NCBI RefSeq assembly: GCF_000235485.1
Contig: NZ_JH378888.1
Coordinates: 126,124-190,123 of the forward strand
Length of the DNA stretch: 64,000 bases
Direction of reading: 5' to 3'
Source of the DNA: Streptococcus sp. oral taxon 058 str. F0407
GTDB taxonomy: Bacteria > Bacillota > Bacilli > Lactobacillales > Streptococcaceae
Below the pieces are notes generated by a model that did not search any database, was not told the DNA's origin, and saw only the letters and a list, made by a program, of their open reading frames with translations. Both the position numbers and the translations under genes were made by a program. Within the stretch, counting starts at the first letter, position 1. The number at the start of each line of letters is the position of its first letter. Positions 7,702 through 16,756 of this stretch are shown here, in pieces.

Positions 7702-7707
7702 TATAAT
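7702..7707 (+). promoter_or_regulatory. -10 box of the pepN promoter
   Basis: A perfect TATAAT lies 53 bases before the pepN start. No good -35 hexamer was found at the standard distance. Confidence 0.55.
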
Positions 7708-7759
7708 AAGTTTGTTTGAAGAAGAGCAGTAGCTCTTAAACTTAGAATAGGAGAAAACT

Positions 7760-10306
7760 ATGCAAGCAGTTGAACATTTTATTACGCAATTTGTTCCTGA
7801 ACATTATGATTTGTTTTTAGACTTGAGTCGTGAGACCAAGACCTTTTCTGGGAAGGTGACCATCACTGGTCAAGCCAAGACTGACCGTATTTCCCTTCAC
7901 CAAAAAGACTTGGAAATCGCTTCTGTAGAAGTTGCAGGTCAAGCTCGTCCATTTACAGTAGACCATGAAAACGAAGCCCTTCATATCGAACTTGCTAAGG
8001 CAGGTCAAGTTGAAGTAGTTATCGCATTTTCAGGAAAAATCACAGACAACATGACAGGGATTTACCCATCTTACTACACTGTTGATGGAGTGAAGAAGGA
8101 AGTCTTGTCTACTCAGTTCGAGAGTCATTTTGCTCGTGAAGCCTTCCCATGTGTGGATGAGCCAGAAGCCAAAGCAACTTTTGATTTAGCTCTTCGTTTT
8201 GACCAAGCAGAAGGTGAAGTGGCCTTGTCTAACATGCCTGAGATTGATGTTGAAAACCGCAAGGAAACAGGTATCTGGAAGTTTGAAACAACGCCTCGTA
8301 TGTCTTCTTACTTGTTAGCCTTTGTTGCTGGTGATTTGCAAGGTGTGACCGCTAAAACTAAAAACGGTACCCTCGTAGGTGTTTACTCTACCAAGGCCCA
8401 CCCACTATCTAATCTTGATTTCTCATTGGACATCGCTGTTCGCTCGATTGAGTTCTACGAAGATTATTATGGAGTTAAATATCCAATCCCTCAATCGCTC
8501 CATATCGCCCTTCCTGACTTCTCAGCGGGTGCTATGGAAAACTGGGGTCTTGTCACTTACCGTGAAGTTTACTTGGTTGTGGATGAGAACTCAACCTTTG
8601 CTAGCCGTCAACAAGTAGCCCTTGTCATCGCCCATGAGCTTGCTCACCAATGGTTTGGTAACCTTGTGACTATGAAGTGGTGGGATGACCTCTGGCTCAA
8701 TGAAAGCTTTGCTAACATGATGGAATATGTCTGTGTGGATGCCATTGAACCAACTTGGAATATCTTTGAAGACTTCCAAACAGGTGGTGTTCCAGCGGCA
8801 CTTAAACGTGATGCGACAGATGGCGTTCAGTCTGTTCACGTCGAAGTCAAACACCCAGATGAAATCAATACCCTCTTTGACGGAGCTATCGTCTATGCCA
8901 AAGGAAGCCGTCTCATGCACATGCTTCGTCGTTGGCTCGGCGATGCTGATTTTGCTAAAGGTTTGCATGCCTACTTTGAAAAACACCAATATGGAAATAC
9001 CATTGGTCGTGACCTTTGGAATGCTCTTGGGCAAGCATCCGGCCGCGATGTCGCAGCCTTCATGGATTCTTGGTTGGAACAGCCTGGTTATCCAGTTCTC
9101 ACTGTCAAAGTTGAAAATGATGTCTTGAAGATTTCACAAAAACAATTCTTTATCGGTGAGCACGAAGACAAGAACCGTCTCTGGGTTGTGCCACTGAACA
9201 GCAACTGGAAAGGCTTGCCAGATACACTCGAAACTGAAAGTATCGAGATTCCTGGCTACGCCGCTCTTCTTGCTGAAAATGAAGGAGCTCTTCGTCTCAA
9301 TACTGAAAATACAGCCCACTACATTACAGACTATCAAGGAGACTTGTTAGAAGCTGTTCTTGCTGAGCTAGAGACACTTGATAACACAAGCAAACTGCAA
9401 ATCGTCCAAGAACGACGTTTGCTTGCTGAAGCAGGGCACATTTCTTATGCTGACTTGCTCCCAGTCCTTGATAAACTTGCTAAGGAAGAGTCTTACCTTG
9501 TGGTTTCAGCTGTTTCTCAAGTGATTTCTGCCCTTGAGCGCTTTATCGATGAAGGAACAGAAACTGAGAAAGCCTTTAATCGTCTGGTTGCTAAATTGGC
9601 TCGTCACAACTATGACCGTCTTGGTTTTGAAGCCAAAGATGGGGAATCTGATGAGGATGAATTGGTTCGTCAGTTGACCGTTTCTATGATGATTCGCTCA
9701 AATGATGCAGAAGCTAGTCAAGTCGCTAGCCAAATCTTTGCAGCTCACAAGGAAAATCTTGCAGGACTTCCAGCAGCAATCCGTGCTCAAGTTCTTATCA
9801 ATGAAATGAAACACCATGAGACCAAGGATTTGGTCGCAACTTATCTGGATCTCTACACTCATGCGACGGATGCGGTCTTTAAACGCCAGTTGGCAGGAGC
9901 TCTTGCATACAGTACAGATGCGGACAATATCCAAACCTTGATTGGATCATGGAAGGATAAATTTGTAGTGAAACCACAAGACCTTTCTTCTTGGTATCTC
10001 CAATTCCTCGGACACCAAGCTACCCAAGAAACTGTTTGGGTTTGGGCGCGAGAAAACTGGGATTGGATCAAGGCAGCCCTTGGTGGTGATATGAGCTTTG
10101 ATAGTTTTGTTATCTTCCCATCACACATCTTTAAAACAGAGCAACGCTTGGCAGAGTACAAGGCCTTCTTTGAACCACAACTCTCTGACCTTGCTCTTAG
10201 CCGCAACATCCGTATGGGGATCAAGGATATCGCAGCGCGTGTTGACTTGATTAAGCGTGAAAAAGCAGCAGTAGAAACTGTTGTAGCCCAATATGCTAAA
10301 GCTTAA
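7760..10306 (+). CDS. pepN: Aminopeptidase N (M1 family)
   Basis: Zinc metallo-aminopeptidase of 848 aa that removes N-terminal residues, preferentially basic ones, from peptides in the cytosol. The family hallmarks are clear: GAMENWG exopeptidase motif at ~residues 257-263, HELAHQW with His292, Glu293 and His296, and the third zinc ligand Glu315 in NESFAN. The C-terminal half is the helical ERAP1-like domain. Length agrees with lactococcal and streptococcal PepN. The gene is preceded by a clean ribosome binding site (AGGAGAAAACT) and followed by its own terminator, and it lies just upstream of ciaRH, as in other mitis-group genomes. Confidence 0.96.
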   Translation: MQAVEHFITQFVPEHYDLFLDLSRETKTFSGKVTITGQAKTDRISLHQKDLEIASVEVAGQARPFTVDHENEALHIELAKAGQVEVVIAFSGKITDNMTGIYPSYYTVDGVKKEVLSTQFESHFAREAFPCVDEPEAKATFDLALRFDQAEGEVALSNMPEIDVENRKETGIWKFETTPRMSSYLLAFVAGDLQGVTAKTKNGTLVGVYSTKAHPLSNLDFSLDIAVRSIEFYEDYYGVKYPIPQSLHIALPDFSAGAMENWGLVTYREVYLVVDENSTFASRQQVALVIAHELAHQWFGNLVTMKWWDDLWLNESFANMMEYVCVDAIEPTWNIFEDFQTGGVPAALKRDATDGVQSVHVEVKHPDEINTLFDGAIVYAKGSRLMHMLRRWLGDADFAKGLHAYFEKHQYGNTIGRDLWNALGQASGRDVAAFMDSWLEQPGYPVLTVKVENDVLKISQKQFFIGEHEDKNRLWVVPLNSNWKGLPDTLETESIEIPGYAALLAENEGALRLNTENTAHYITDYQGDLLEAVLAELETLDNTSKLQIVQERRLLAEAGHISYADLLPVLDKLAKEESYLVVSAVSQVISALERFIDEGTETEKAFNRLVAKLARHNYDRLGFEAKDGESDEDELVRQLTVSMMIRSNDAEASQVASQIFAAHKENLAGLPAAIRAQVLINEMKHHETKDLVATYLDLYTHATDAVFKRQLAGALAYSTDADNIQTLIGSWKDKFVVKPQDLSSWYLQFLGHQATQETVWVWARENWDWIKAALGGDMSFDSFVIFPSHIFKTEQRLAEYKAFFEPQLSDLALSRNIRMGIKDIAARVDLIKREKAAVETVVAQYAKA

Positions 10307-10328
10307 TTCATTCGAAATGTAAATAAAA

Positions 10329-10374
10329 AACTCAACTTTCTATCTGAAAAGAAGAGAGAGTTGAGTTTTTTTTA
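10329..10374 (+). terminator. Terminator after pepN
   Basis: ACTCAACTTTCT pairs with AGAGAGTTGAGT and is followed by eight T residues. The T run reaches into the ciaR promoter region. Confidence 0.8.
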
Positions 10375-10392
10375 AGGCAATTTTGGTATAAT
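10360..10392 (+). promoter_or_regulatory. ciaR promoter with putative CiaR direct repeat
   Basis: TATAAT is at 10387-10392. Ten bases upstream lies TTTAAG (10371-10376), and five bases before that GTTGAG (10360-10365). This fits the published CiaR binding pattern NTTAAG-N5-TTTAAG placed about 10 bases before the -10 box, with one deviation in the first half. It would mean autoregulation. Confidence 0.6.
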
Positions 10393-10416
10393 AATCATAA
10401 CAAGGAGGAGTTTCTG

Positions 10417-11091
10417 ATGATAAAAATCTTATTAGTAGAAGATGACCTGGGTCTGTCAAACTCAGTATTTGACTTTTTAGATGATTTTGCAGATGTCATG
10501 CAGGTTTTTGATGGAGAAGAAGGTCTCTACGAAGCTGAAAGTGGCGTCTATGACTTGATTTTGCTTGACCTGATGTTGCCTGAAAAAAATGGTTTCCAAG
10601 TCTTGAAAGAATTGCGTGAAAAAGGAATTACGACACCAGTCCTTATCATGACCGCTAAGGAAAGTTTGGATGACAAGGGACATGGTTTTGAGTTGGGTGC
10701 GGATGACTACCTCACCAAACCTTTCTATCTAGAAGAACTCAAAATGCGGATCCAAGCCCTTCTTAAACGTTCAGGTAAGTTTAACGAAAACACCTTGACC
10801 TATGGGGATATTGTCGTCAACCTTTCAACGAATGAGGTTAAGGTGGAAGACACGCCTGTGGAACTACTCGGAAAAGAGTTTGAGTTATTGGTTTACTTCC
10901 TTCAAAATCAAAATGTTATTCTTCCTAAGACGCAAATTTTTGACCGTCTATGGGGATTTGATAGCGATACGACGATTTCCGTTGTAGAAGTCTATGTCTC
11001 AAAAGTTCGTAAGAAATTGAAGGGAACAGCCTTTGCTGAAAATCTTCAAACTTTGCGTAGTGTCGGGTATATTTTAAAAGATGTTCAATAA
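10417..11091 (+). CDS. ciaR: Response regulator CiaR
   Basis: OmpR/PhoB-type DNA-binding response regulator (224 aa). The receiver domain covers residues 1-~115 with the acidic pair at D9-D10, the phosphoacceptor Asp51 in LLDLMLPE and the conserved Lys in DYLTKPF. The C-terminal winged helix covers ~125-222. In mitis-group streptococci CiaRH controls beta-lactam tolerance, competence, lysis and the csRNAs. The ribosome binding site AAGGAGGAG is strong. The gene overlaps ciaH by 11 bases. Confidence 0.96.
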   Translation: MIKILLVEDDLGLSNSVFDFLDDFADVMQVFDGEEGLYEAESGVYDLILLDLMLPEKNGFQVLKELREKGITTPVLIMTAKESLDDKGHGFELGADDYLTKPFYLEELKMRIQALLKRSGKFNENTLTYGDIVVNLSTNEVKVEDTPVELLGKEFELLVYFLQNQNVILPKTQIFDRLWGFDSDTTISVVEVYVSKVRKKLKGTAFAENLQTLRSVGYILKDVQ

Positions 11092-12418
11092 ACTAAAAAA
11101 AACATGGTATGCGGATGATTTCAGCTATTTCATTCGAAACTTTGGAGTGTTCACCCTGATCTTCTCTGCGATGACCTTGATTATCCTCCAGGTCATGCAC
11201 TCGAGTCTCTACACTTCTGTAGATGAAAAACTCCAAGCTCTTAGTAGTAGTCCCCAAGCGGTTATCCAGTTAGCCCTTAATCGGGCAACTGAAGAGGTCA
11301 AGGATATCCAACCCGCAACAGCGGATGCCAACAAGGCTGAAATCAAGCCCAATGTTAGCTCTAATACGGAAGTTTTGCTTTTTGACAAGGATTTTAACCA
11401 ACTCTTACTGGGCAATCGCTTTTTAGGCTTGGACAAGATCAAGCTGGACAAGAAAGAGTTAAATCATATTCGCCAAATCCAAGTCGTCAATAGTTATGGT
11501 CAGGAAGAAACCTATCGAATGGTCTTGATGGAAACCAACTCTTCCACCGTATCAAGTAATGTCAAATATGCGGCGGTTCTAATCAATACCAGCCAGCTTG
11601 AGCAAATCAGCCAAAATCACGAGCATTTAATTGTTGTAGTGATGGCTAGTTTCTGGCTCCTGTCTTTAATTGCCAGTGTTTACCTGGCACGTGTCAGTGT
11701 CAAACCCTTGCTGGAAAGTATGCAAAAGCAGAAATCCTTTGTTGAAAATGCCAGTCACGAACTGAGAACGCCTTTGGCCGTTTTACAAAATCGTTTAGAG
11801 AATCTCTTTCGAAAACCAGAGGCAACAATCATGGAATCCAGCGAAAGTATCGCTTCCAGTCTTGAAGAGGTTCGCAACATGCGTTTCCTCACGACCAATC
11901 TTCTCAACCTTGCACGTCGAGATGATGGAATCAAACCAGAAATAGCAGAAGTTTCTCCACAATTCTTTAAAACAACCTTTGCCAACTATGAGTTAATTGC
12001 TTCTGAAAATGATCGTGTTTTCAACTATGAAAATCGAATTTACCGTCCATTCATGACCGATCAGTTACTCCTAAAACAGCTCATGACCATCTTGTTTGAT
12101 AATGCCATCAAGTATACTGAAGAAGATGGGAAAATTGAGTTTGTAGTCTATGCTACAGATCGCCACCTCTATCTTACAGTAACGGATAATGGAATTGGAA
12201 TCTCAGCAGCTGACAAGAAGAAAATCTTTGACCGATTTTATCGTGTAGACAAGGCAAGAACCCGTCAGAAAGGTGGTTTCGGCCTGGGACTATCTTTGGC
12301 CAAGCAAATCGTAGATGCCTTACGAGGAACGATTAGCGTAAAAGATAACAAACCTAGAGGAACAATTTTTGAAGTTAAGATCGCTATTCAATCTCCTTCA
12401 AAACGTAAGAATAAATAA
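11081..12418 (+). CDS. ciaH: Sensor histidine kinase CiaH
   Basis: Membrane histidine kinase (445 aa), partner of CiaR. Two membrane segments (~residues 20-40 and ~185-203) flank an extracytoplasmic sensor of about 140 residues. The dimerisation box [18 protein letters not shown] carries the phosphorylated His226. The kinase domain shows the N box (FDNAIKYT), G1 box (DNGIGIS), F box (FDRFYRVD) and G2 box ([16 protein letters not shown]). It starts within ciaR, so the two are translationally coupled. A terminator follows. Confidence 0.96.
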   Translation: MFNKLKKTWYADDFSYFIRNFGVFTLIFSAMTLIILQVMHSSLYTSVDEKLQALSSSPQAVIQLALNRATEEVKDIQPATADANKAEIKPNVSSNTEVLLFDKDFNQLLLGNRFLGLDKIKLDKKELNHIRQIQVVNSYGQEETYRMVLMETNSSTVSSNVKYAAVLINTSQLEQISQNHEHLIVVVMASFWLLSLIASVYLARVSVKPLLESMQKQKSFVENASHELRTPLAVLQNRLENLFRKPEATIMESSESIASSLEEVRNMRFLTTNLLNLARRDDGIKPEIAEVSPQFFKTTFANYELIASENDRVFNYENRIYRPFMTDQLLLKQLMTILFDNAIKYTEEDGKIEFVVYATDRHLYLTVTDNGIGISAADKKKIFDRFYRVDKARTRQKGGFGLGLSLAKQIVDALRGTISVKDNKPRGTIFEVKIAIQSPSKRKNK

Positions 12419-12446
12419 AAAAGACAGTTATAGAACTGTCTTTTTT
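12416..12446. terminator. Bidirectional terminator between ciaH and the DUF3270 gene
   Basis: AAAAAAGACAGTT pairs with AACTGTCTTTTTT over a four-base loop. The A run on one side and the T run on the other suit both convergent genes. Confidence 0.85.
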
Positions 12447-12482
12447 GATAACTAGAAAAGAGGTTGATAGTAGTACCAACCT

Positions 12483-12767
12483 TTATTTTGAAAGTTTTCG
12501 TTTAATCATCTTTCGTTGAAGTTGTAAAAGGGCGAAACTAAGACCCATTGCAGCGATAAAAGATAAAGCTGTATTTAATTTTAAGGCTAAAAAGATAAAG
12601 CTAAAAAGCACCATAAAAATACAGAAACAAGCGATATTTACAAAAAATAAAATCTCTTTTAGGTTAGGGCCGACTGGGGCTTCTGGTGTATAATCTTGAT
12701 AAAGCGGAGTTTGATTCGATTCGGGAGCTTGTTCAAACTCATAAGCTTCTAGTTTTCTTGCGGGCAT
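12483..12767 (-). CDS. DUF3270 membrane protein
   Basis: 94-aa protein read on the minus strand. The N-terminal ~35 residues are polar and acidic, then two membrane segments follow (~residues 39-62 and 64-82) and a short basic end (RKMIKRKLSK), so the C terminus is expected inside. This small streptococcal family (DUF3270) commonly follows ciaRH in convergent orientation. The ribosome binding site AAGGAGAGAATC precedes the ATG and a TGATAAAAT -10 element lies about 30 bases upstream. The function is unknown. Confidence 0.85.
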   Translation of the reverse strand: MPARKLEAYEFEQAPESNQTPLYQDYTPEAPVGPNLKEILFFVNIACFCIFMVLFSFIFLALKLNTALSFIAAMGLSFALLQLQRKMIKRKLSK

Positions 12768-13071
12768 GATTCTCTCCTTAACAGTACCTAACTATTTTAT
12801 CATTTTTTATGCAGAGAATTATTACAGAATGGTTACAAAAACACTAAAGTCTGTTTTCATCTTCTAAGTTGCTCTTCTTGACACCTACTAGGGAAAGTGA
12901 TAGCATGGATGTTACACTTGAAACAGATGACCAGACCTTCTCTATTTTAAATATACTGAGTAAGGAAGGGATAACTTATATAAATTGATAGCAAGCAAGT
13001 GCTTTTCCTAATATAATTTGTTGAGTTGCTACCTTGATGCTGTTGAAGAGTATTGGTAGGAGTTGTTTTGA
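12768..13071. other. Intergenic region with possible gene remnant
   Basis: Divergent spacer between the DUF3270 gene and the ABC exporter genes. It carries the DUF3270 promoter at its left end. A short open frame at 12905-12988 (27 codons plus stop; the frame is open from about 12851) begins MDVTLETDD and ends EGITYIN. It has no ribosome binding site and looks like the tail of a degraded protein. No repeat or RNA structure was recognised. Confidence 0.35.
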
Positions 13072-13185
13072 ATGAATGATAAGACAGAGATTCTGTCTAT
13101 TGGACTGGGTGGCTTTTTGCTACCTCTGGGAAACGTTAAAGGAGATAAGCATGTATCTTGCTATCAAAGAAATATTACGAAATAA
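13072..13185 (+). CDS. Possible small protein (37 aa) overlapping the ABC permease start
   Basis: An open frame starts at the ATG at 13072, ten bases after TAGGAG, and encodes a short hydrophobic stretch (ILSIGLGGFLLPLG) before running out of frame over the permease start at 13151. It could be a leader peptide or chance. Nothing comparable is recognised. Confidence 0.2.
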   Translation: MNDKTEILSIGLGGFLLPLGNVKGDKHVSCYQRNITK

Positions 13186-14206
13186 ACTTCGATATAGTTT
13201 GATTCTAACTACCATTTTTCTTATCGCTTTTATGGTCTTTTTTATGACCAGTTTAGCTCTTGGTCTTGTACGTAACAACCGAGCCGCTATTGATAACTGG
13301 CAAGCGACGGGTGTGGTTTTATCTGACTACGCAAATGATAATTTGACAGCATCTTTTATTCCTGAAAAGGACTACAAGGAGAAGAGTTCTAAAGATGCTG
13401 CTCCTCTGGGCTATATGTTCGCTGTGACCAATCTAGTCGATGATAGTGAAAAGGTCAATGTTTCCATCTTTGCTCAAGAGTGGGACTCTTTTATCTCTCC
13501 GAGTTTGACGGAGGGCCGTTATCCCGAAGGAGATGATGAGGTTGTCGTGGATCAGTCCTTTGAGAATTATGGGATTAAGCTAGGTGATACTATTCAGCTA
13601 AATGGAAGCGAGGCAAGTTACAAGATTGTAGGCCTGACTCAAGATAATAAATTTTTCACCGAGCCTGTTGTCTTTACGAGTCTGACGACTTATTGGACCT
13701 TACAAGGAACCTTGAAAGCCAATCGTTCCATCTCTGCCTTGGTATTGAAAAATGATATAGAAGTGGCTGGAGACGGTCTGAAACAGATTTCCATTCCAAA
13801 AATGATATCAAAAATTCCTGGTTACACACCTCAGGTTAATGTATTTTCAGGGATGATTCTCGCTATGATTGTTATCACAGGCTTGATTGTGGGGATTTTT
13901 GTTTATATCATTACCATCCAAAAACTAGGTCTTTATGGAATAATGCGAGCTCAGGGTATACAGATCAAAACCATTGTATGGTCTCTTTTCTGTCAAATCT
14001 TCCTTCTATCTGGTATGGGGATTGCTTTAGCCTTGCTGGCTATTGGTGGAGTGATTTTAGTTTTACCAGCTACCTTCTTTTTCTACCCAAGTTGGATAGC
14101 CTACTCTGTCCTAAGTTTGGTAATTTGCTTGATGGCCCTTCTAGGTGGTGTCATTTCACTTCCACGCTTGCTAAAGGTGGACCCGATTACTGCGATTGCA
14201 GAATGA
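13151..14206 (+). CDS. ABC transporter permease, FtsX/DevC-MacB type
   Basis: 351-aa membrane protein of the FtsX superfamily. The start at 13151 is chosen because AAAGGAGATAAGC directly precedes it and the protein then begins MYLAIKEILRNKLR, the usual start of this family. One membrane segment at ~15-40 is followed by an extracytoplasmic domain (~45-230) and three further membrane segments at ~245-275, ~295-325 and ~330-345. Such proteins work with a MacB/LolD-like ATPase in export or mechanotransmission rather than import. The partner ATPase gene begins 14 bases later. The substrate is unknown; antimicrobial peptide or bacteriocin handling would be a guess. Confidence 0.85.
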   Translation: MYLAIKEILRNKLRYSLILTTIFLIAFMVFFMTSLALGLVRNNRAAIDNWQATGVVLSDYANDNLTASFIPEKDYKEKSSKDAAPLGYMFAVTNLVDDSEKVNVSIFAQEWDSFISPSLTEGRYPEGDDEVVVDQSFENYGIKLGDTIQLNGSEASYKIVGLTQDNKFFTEPVVFTSLTTYWTLQGTLKANRSISALVLKNDIEVAGDGLKQISIPKMISKIPGYTPQVNVFSGMILAMIVITGLIVGIFVYIITIQKLGLYGIMRAQGIQIKTIVWSLFCQIFLLSGMGIALALLAIGGVILVLPATFFFYPSWIAYSVLSLVICLMALLGGVISLPRLLKVDPITAIAE

Positions 14207-14219
14207 TAAGGAGAATAGT

Positions 14220-14900
14220 ATGACAGCGTTGATTGAAATGACTCAAGTGACAAAAACGTACGGGGAAGGAAAGATGAAAGTCGTAGCTCTGCATGAGACG
14301 AATTTTCAGCTAAATGCGGGAGAGTTCGTGGCTATCGTCGGGCCTTCTGGATCTGGAAAGACGACCTTTCTAACGACTCTAGGACAACTTCAGGAAGCAT
14401 CGAGTGGAAAGATTCTAGTAAAGGGGAAGGAAACAGGCAGTTTGACGGAGAAGGAAAAAACAGATCTCCGTTTTAGAGAGTTTGGCTTTATTCTTCAGGC
14501 TTCGAACTTAATTCCTTTTCTCACGGTCAAGGAACAACTGGATTTGATTGACAGACTGGATAAGGGAAAAAATAGTAAAAGTGATCGAAAAGAACTCTTT
14601 GACTTGTTGGATTTGGCAAAAGTACAAGATCATTATCCCAAGGCTTTATCAGGAGGCGAACGTCAACGTGCTGCGATTGCTAGAGCGCTCTATAACAATC
14701 CGAGCATCGTTCTTGCAGATGAGCCGACAGCAAGTCTTGACACCGAGCGTGCTTACCAAGTAACGGAAATGCTGGCTGCCATTGCTCATGAACAAGGTAG
14801 AGGAGTTGTCATGATTACACATGATACACGTCTTCTTGATAAAGTTGATCGTATTTATGTTATGAACGATGGCCACCTAGTTGAAGAAACACATGCATAA
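14220..14900 (+). CDS. ABC transporter ATP-binding protein, LolD/MacB/DevA type
   Basis: 226-aa ATPase paired with the preceding permease. The start at 14220 follows AAGGAGAATAGT; an upstream in-frame start at 14196 lies inside the permease gene. Motifs are Walker A GPSGSGKTT (~residues 40-48), the Q-loop FGFILQASNLIPFLT, the ABC signature LSGGERQRAAIARAL and Walker B IVLADEPTASLD, then the H-loop MITHD. The 'ADEPTASLD' form is typical of the MacB/LolD subgroup. It most likely powers the FtsX-type permease in one operon. Confidence 0.9.
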   Translation: MTALIEMTQVTKTYGEGKMKVVALHETNFQLNAGEFVAIVGPSGSGKTTFLTTLGQLQEASSGKILVKGKETGSLTEKEKTDLRFREFGFILQASNLIPFLTVKEQLDLIDRLDKGKNSKSDRKELFDLLDLAKVQDHYPKALSGGERQRAAIARALYNNPSIVLADEPTASLDTERAYQVTEMLAAIAHEQGRGVVMITHDTRLLDKVDRIYVMNDGHLVEETHA

Positions 14901-14905
14901 AATAG

Positions 14906-14937
14906 AGTGAATGGTACAAGTTACTGTTCACTTTTTA
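14906..14937 (+). terminator. Terminator after the ABC exporter operon
   Basis: AGTGAA pairs with TTCACT, with an inner GTA/TAC pair, followed by TTTTT. Confidence 0.6.
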
Positions 14938-15011
14938 ATTGTGAAAGATAGAAATAAGTTTAACTTTTTGTGAAACTCTCAGTACCCATAGCTGATTTTT
15001 GAGAAATGTGG

Positions 15012-15017
15012 TATAAT
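15012..15017 (+). promoter_or_regulatory. Extended -10 box directly before the U32 gene
   Basis: TGTGGTATAAT ends only 7 bases before the ATG at 15025. The expected transcription start therefore falls on or next to the start codon, which predicts a leaderless mRNA. Confidence 0.65.
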
Positions 15018-15024
15018 TTTTCTT

Positions 15025-15954
15025 ATGGAAAAGATTATCATTACAGCAACTGCTGAAAGTATTGAACAAGTTGAACAACTACTCGAAGCTGGCGTAGACC
15101 GTATCTATGTCGGTGAGAAAGATTTTGGCCTTCGTCTGCCAACGACCTTTAGTTATGAAGAGTTGCGCACCATCGCTAAACTGGTTCATGATGCGGGTAA
15201 GGAATTGATCGTTGCAGTCAACGCCCTTATGCACCAAGATATGATGGACCGTATCAAGCCCTTCCTAGACTTCTTGGAAGAAATCAAGACAGACTATATT
15301 ACAGTAGGAGATGCAGGTGTTTTTTATGTGGTCAACCGTGATGGCTATTTCTTTAAGACTATCTACGATGCTTCAACTATGGTGACAAGCAGTCGTCAGA
15401 TTAACTTCTGGGGCCAAAAGGCAGGAGCTTCTGAGGCGGTCTTGGCGCGTGAAATTCCATCTGCTGAACTCTTTAAGATGCCTGAGATTTTGGAAATTCC
15501 TGCTGAAGTGTTGGTTTATGGGGCTAGTGTCATTCACCATTCTAAGCGTCCGCTCTTACAAAACTACTATAACTTTACGCATATTGATGATGAAAAGACA
15601 CGTAAGCGTGACCTCTTCTTGGCAGAACCAAGTGATCCAGAGAGCCATTATTCTATCTTTGAAGATAATCATGGTACCCATATCTTTGCCAACAATGACC
15701 TTGATTTGATGACCAAATTAACTGAATTGGTGGAGCATGGTTTTACCCATTGGAAGCTAGAAGGACTCTACACACCAGGTCAAAACTTTGTTGAGATTGC
15801 TAAACTCTTTATCCAAGCGCGTAGCTTGATCCAAGAGGGCAACTTTAGTCATGACCAAGCATTCTTGCTAGATGAAGAAGTTCGCAAGTTACACCCTAAA
15901 AACCGCTTCCTCGACACAGGATTCTATGACTACGATCCTGATATGGTTAAATAG
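15025..15954 (+). CDS. Peptidase U32 family protein
   Basis: 309-aa protein of the U32 family, in which many members are not peptidases but RNA or quinone hydroxylation factors. The sequence reads as a TIM barrel: EAGVDRIYVGEKDFGLR near residues 22-38, and FTHWKLEGLYTPGQNFVEI near 240-258, which is the family's C-terminal signature. It is shorter than the long U32 proteins and lacks their four-Cys cluster. There is no Shine-Dalgarno sequence before the ATG and the -10 box ends 7 bases upstream, so translation is probably from a leaderless transcript. A terminator follows. Confidence 0.85.
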   Translation: MEKIIITATAESIEQVEQLLEAGVDRIYVGEKDFGLRLPTTFSYEELRTIAKLVHDAGKELIVAVNALMHQDMMDRIKPFLDFLEEIKTDYITVGDAGVFYVVNRDGYFFKTIYDASTMVTSSRQINFWGQKAGASEAVLAREIPSAELFKMPEILEIPAEVLVYGASVIHHSKRPLLQNYYNFTHIDDEKTRKRDLFLAEPSDPESHYSIFEDNHGTHIFANNDLDLMTKLTELVEHGFTHWKLEGLYTPGQNFVEIAKLFIQARSLIQEGNFSHDQAFLLDEEVRKLHPKNRFLDTGFYDYDPDMVK

Positions 15955-15959
15955 GACAC

Positions 15960-15990
15960 AAAAACCCGAAATAAAAATGTTCGGGTTTTC
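15960..15990 (+). terminator. Terminator after the U32 gene
   Basis: AAAACCCGAA pairs with TTCGGGTTTT over a nine-base loop. Confidence 0.85.
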
Positions 15991-16023
15991 AAGTGTATTC
16001 ATGAAATAAAAACGGATACATGT

Positions 16024-16029
16024 TATAAT
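16024..16029 (+). promoter_or_regulatory. -10 box of the rpiA-deoB-punA operon
   Basis: TATAAT lies 30 bases before the GTG start of rpiA. No clear -35 box was seen. Confidence 0.55.
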
Positions 16030-16058
16030 AAAAGTAGCTCTTTAATGGAGGTGTTTGA

Positions 16059-16742
16059 GTGGAAAATCTGAAGAAAATGGCAGGTATCAAGGCTGCTGAG
16101 TTTGTCAAGGATGGCATGGTTGTCGGACTGGGAACGGGTTCTACTGCCTACTATTTCGTAGAAGAAATAGGTCGTCGGATTAAGGAAGAAGGATTGCAGA
16201 TTACAGCTGTAACGACTTCTAGTGTGACCAGTAAACAGGCAGAAGGACTCAATATTCCGCTCAAGTCTATTGACCAAGTAGACTTTGTCGATCTGACAGT
16301 CGATGGAGCAGATGAAGTGGATAGCCAGTTTAATGGAATCAAAGGTGGTGGGGGCGCCCTTCTCATGGAAAAGGTTGTCGCAACTCCATCTAAAGAATAT
16401 ATCTGGGTTGTTGATGAAAGCAAACTGGTAGAAAAACTAGGTGCTTTTAAATTGCCTGTGGAAGTGGTTCAGTATGGCGCAGAACAGGTCTTTCGTCGTT
16501 TTGAGCGAGCTGGCTATAAGCCACATTTCCGTGAAAAAGACGGTCAACGTTTTGTGACAGATATGCAGAATTTTATCATTGACCTTGCCTTGGATGTCAT
16601 CGAAGATCCAATTGCATTTGGGCAAGAGTTAGATCATGTCGTTGGTGTCGTCGAGCATGGTTTATTCAACCAAATGGTGGATAAGGTCATCGTAGCGGGA
16701 CGGGATGGCGTTCAAATTTTAACTTCAACAAAAGCAAAATAA
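16059..16742 (+). CDS. rpiA: Ribose-5-phosphate isomerase A
   Basis: Interconverts ribose 5-phosphate and ribulose 5-phosphate. 227 aa, with [11 protein letters not shown] (phosphate loop, ~residues 23-33), TVDGADEVD and [13 protein letters not shown], and ESKLVEKLG, all standard RpiA blocks. The start is GTG with GGAGGTG a few bases upstream; no better ATG exists. It is the first gene of a nucleoside salvage operon: the ribose 5-phosphate released by DeoB is channelled into the pentose phosphate pathway. deoB follows after 14 bases. Confidence 0.95.
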   Translation: MENLKKMAGIKAAEFVKDGMVVGLGTGSTAYYFVEEIGRRIKEEGLQITAVTTSSVTSKQAEGLNIPLKSIDQVDFVDLTVDGADEVDSQFNGIKGGGGALLMEKVVATPSKEYIWVVDESKLVEKLGAFKLPVEVVQYGAEQVFRRFERAGYKPHFREKDGQRFVTDMQNFIIDLALDVIEDPIAFGQELDHVVGVVEHGLFNQMVDKVIVAGRDGVQILTSTKAK

Positions 16743-16756
16743 TAAGGAGACAGACT

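Noticed and set aside
7686-7707. CTTAAG ten bases before the pepN -10 box as a CiaR site
   Set aside because: The partner half-site at the required distance (AATCCT) does not match.
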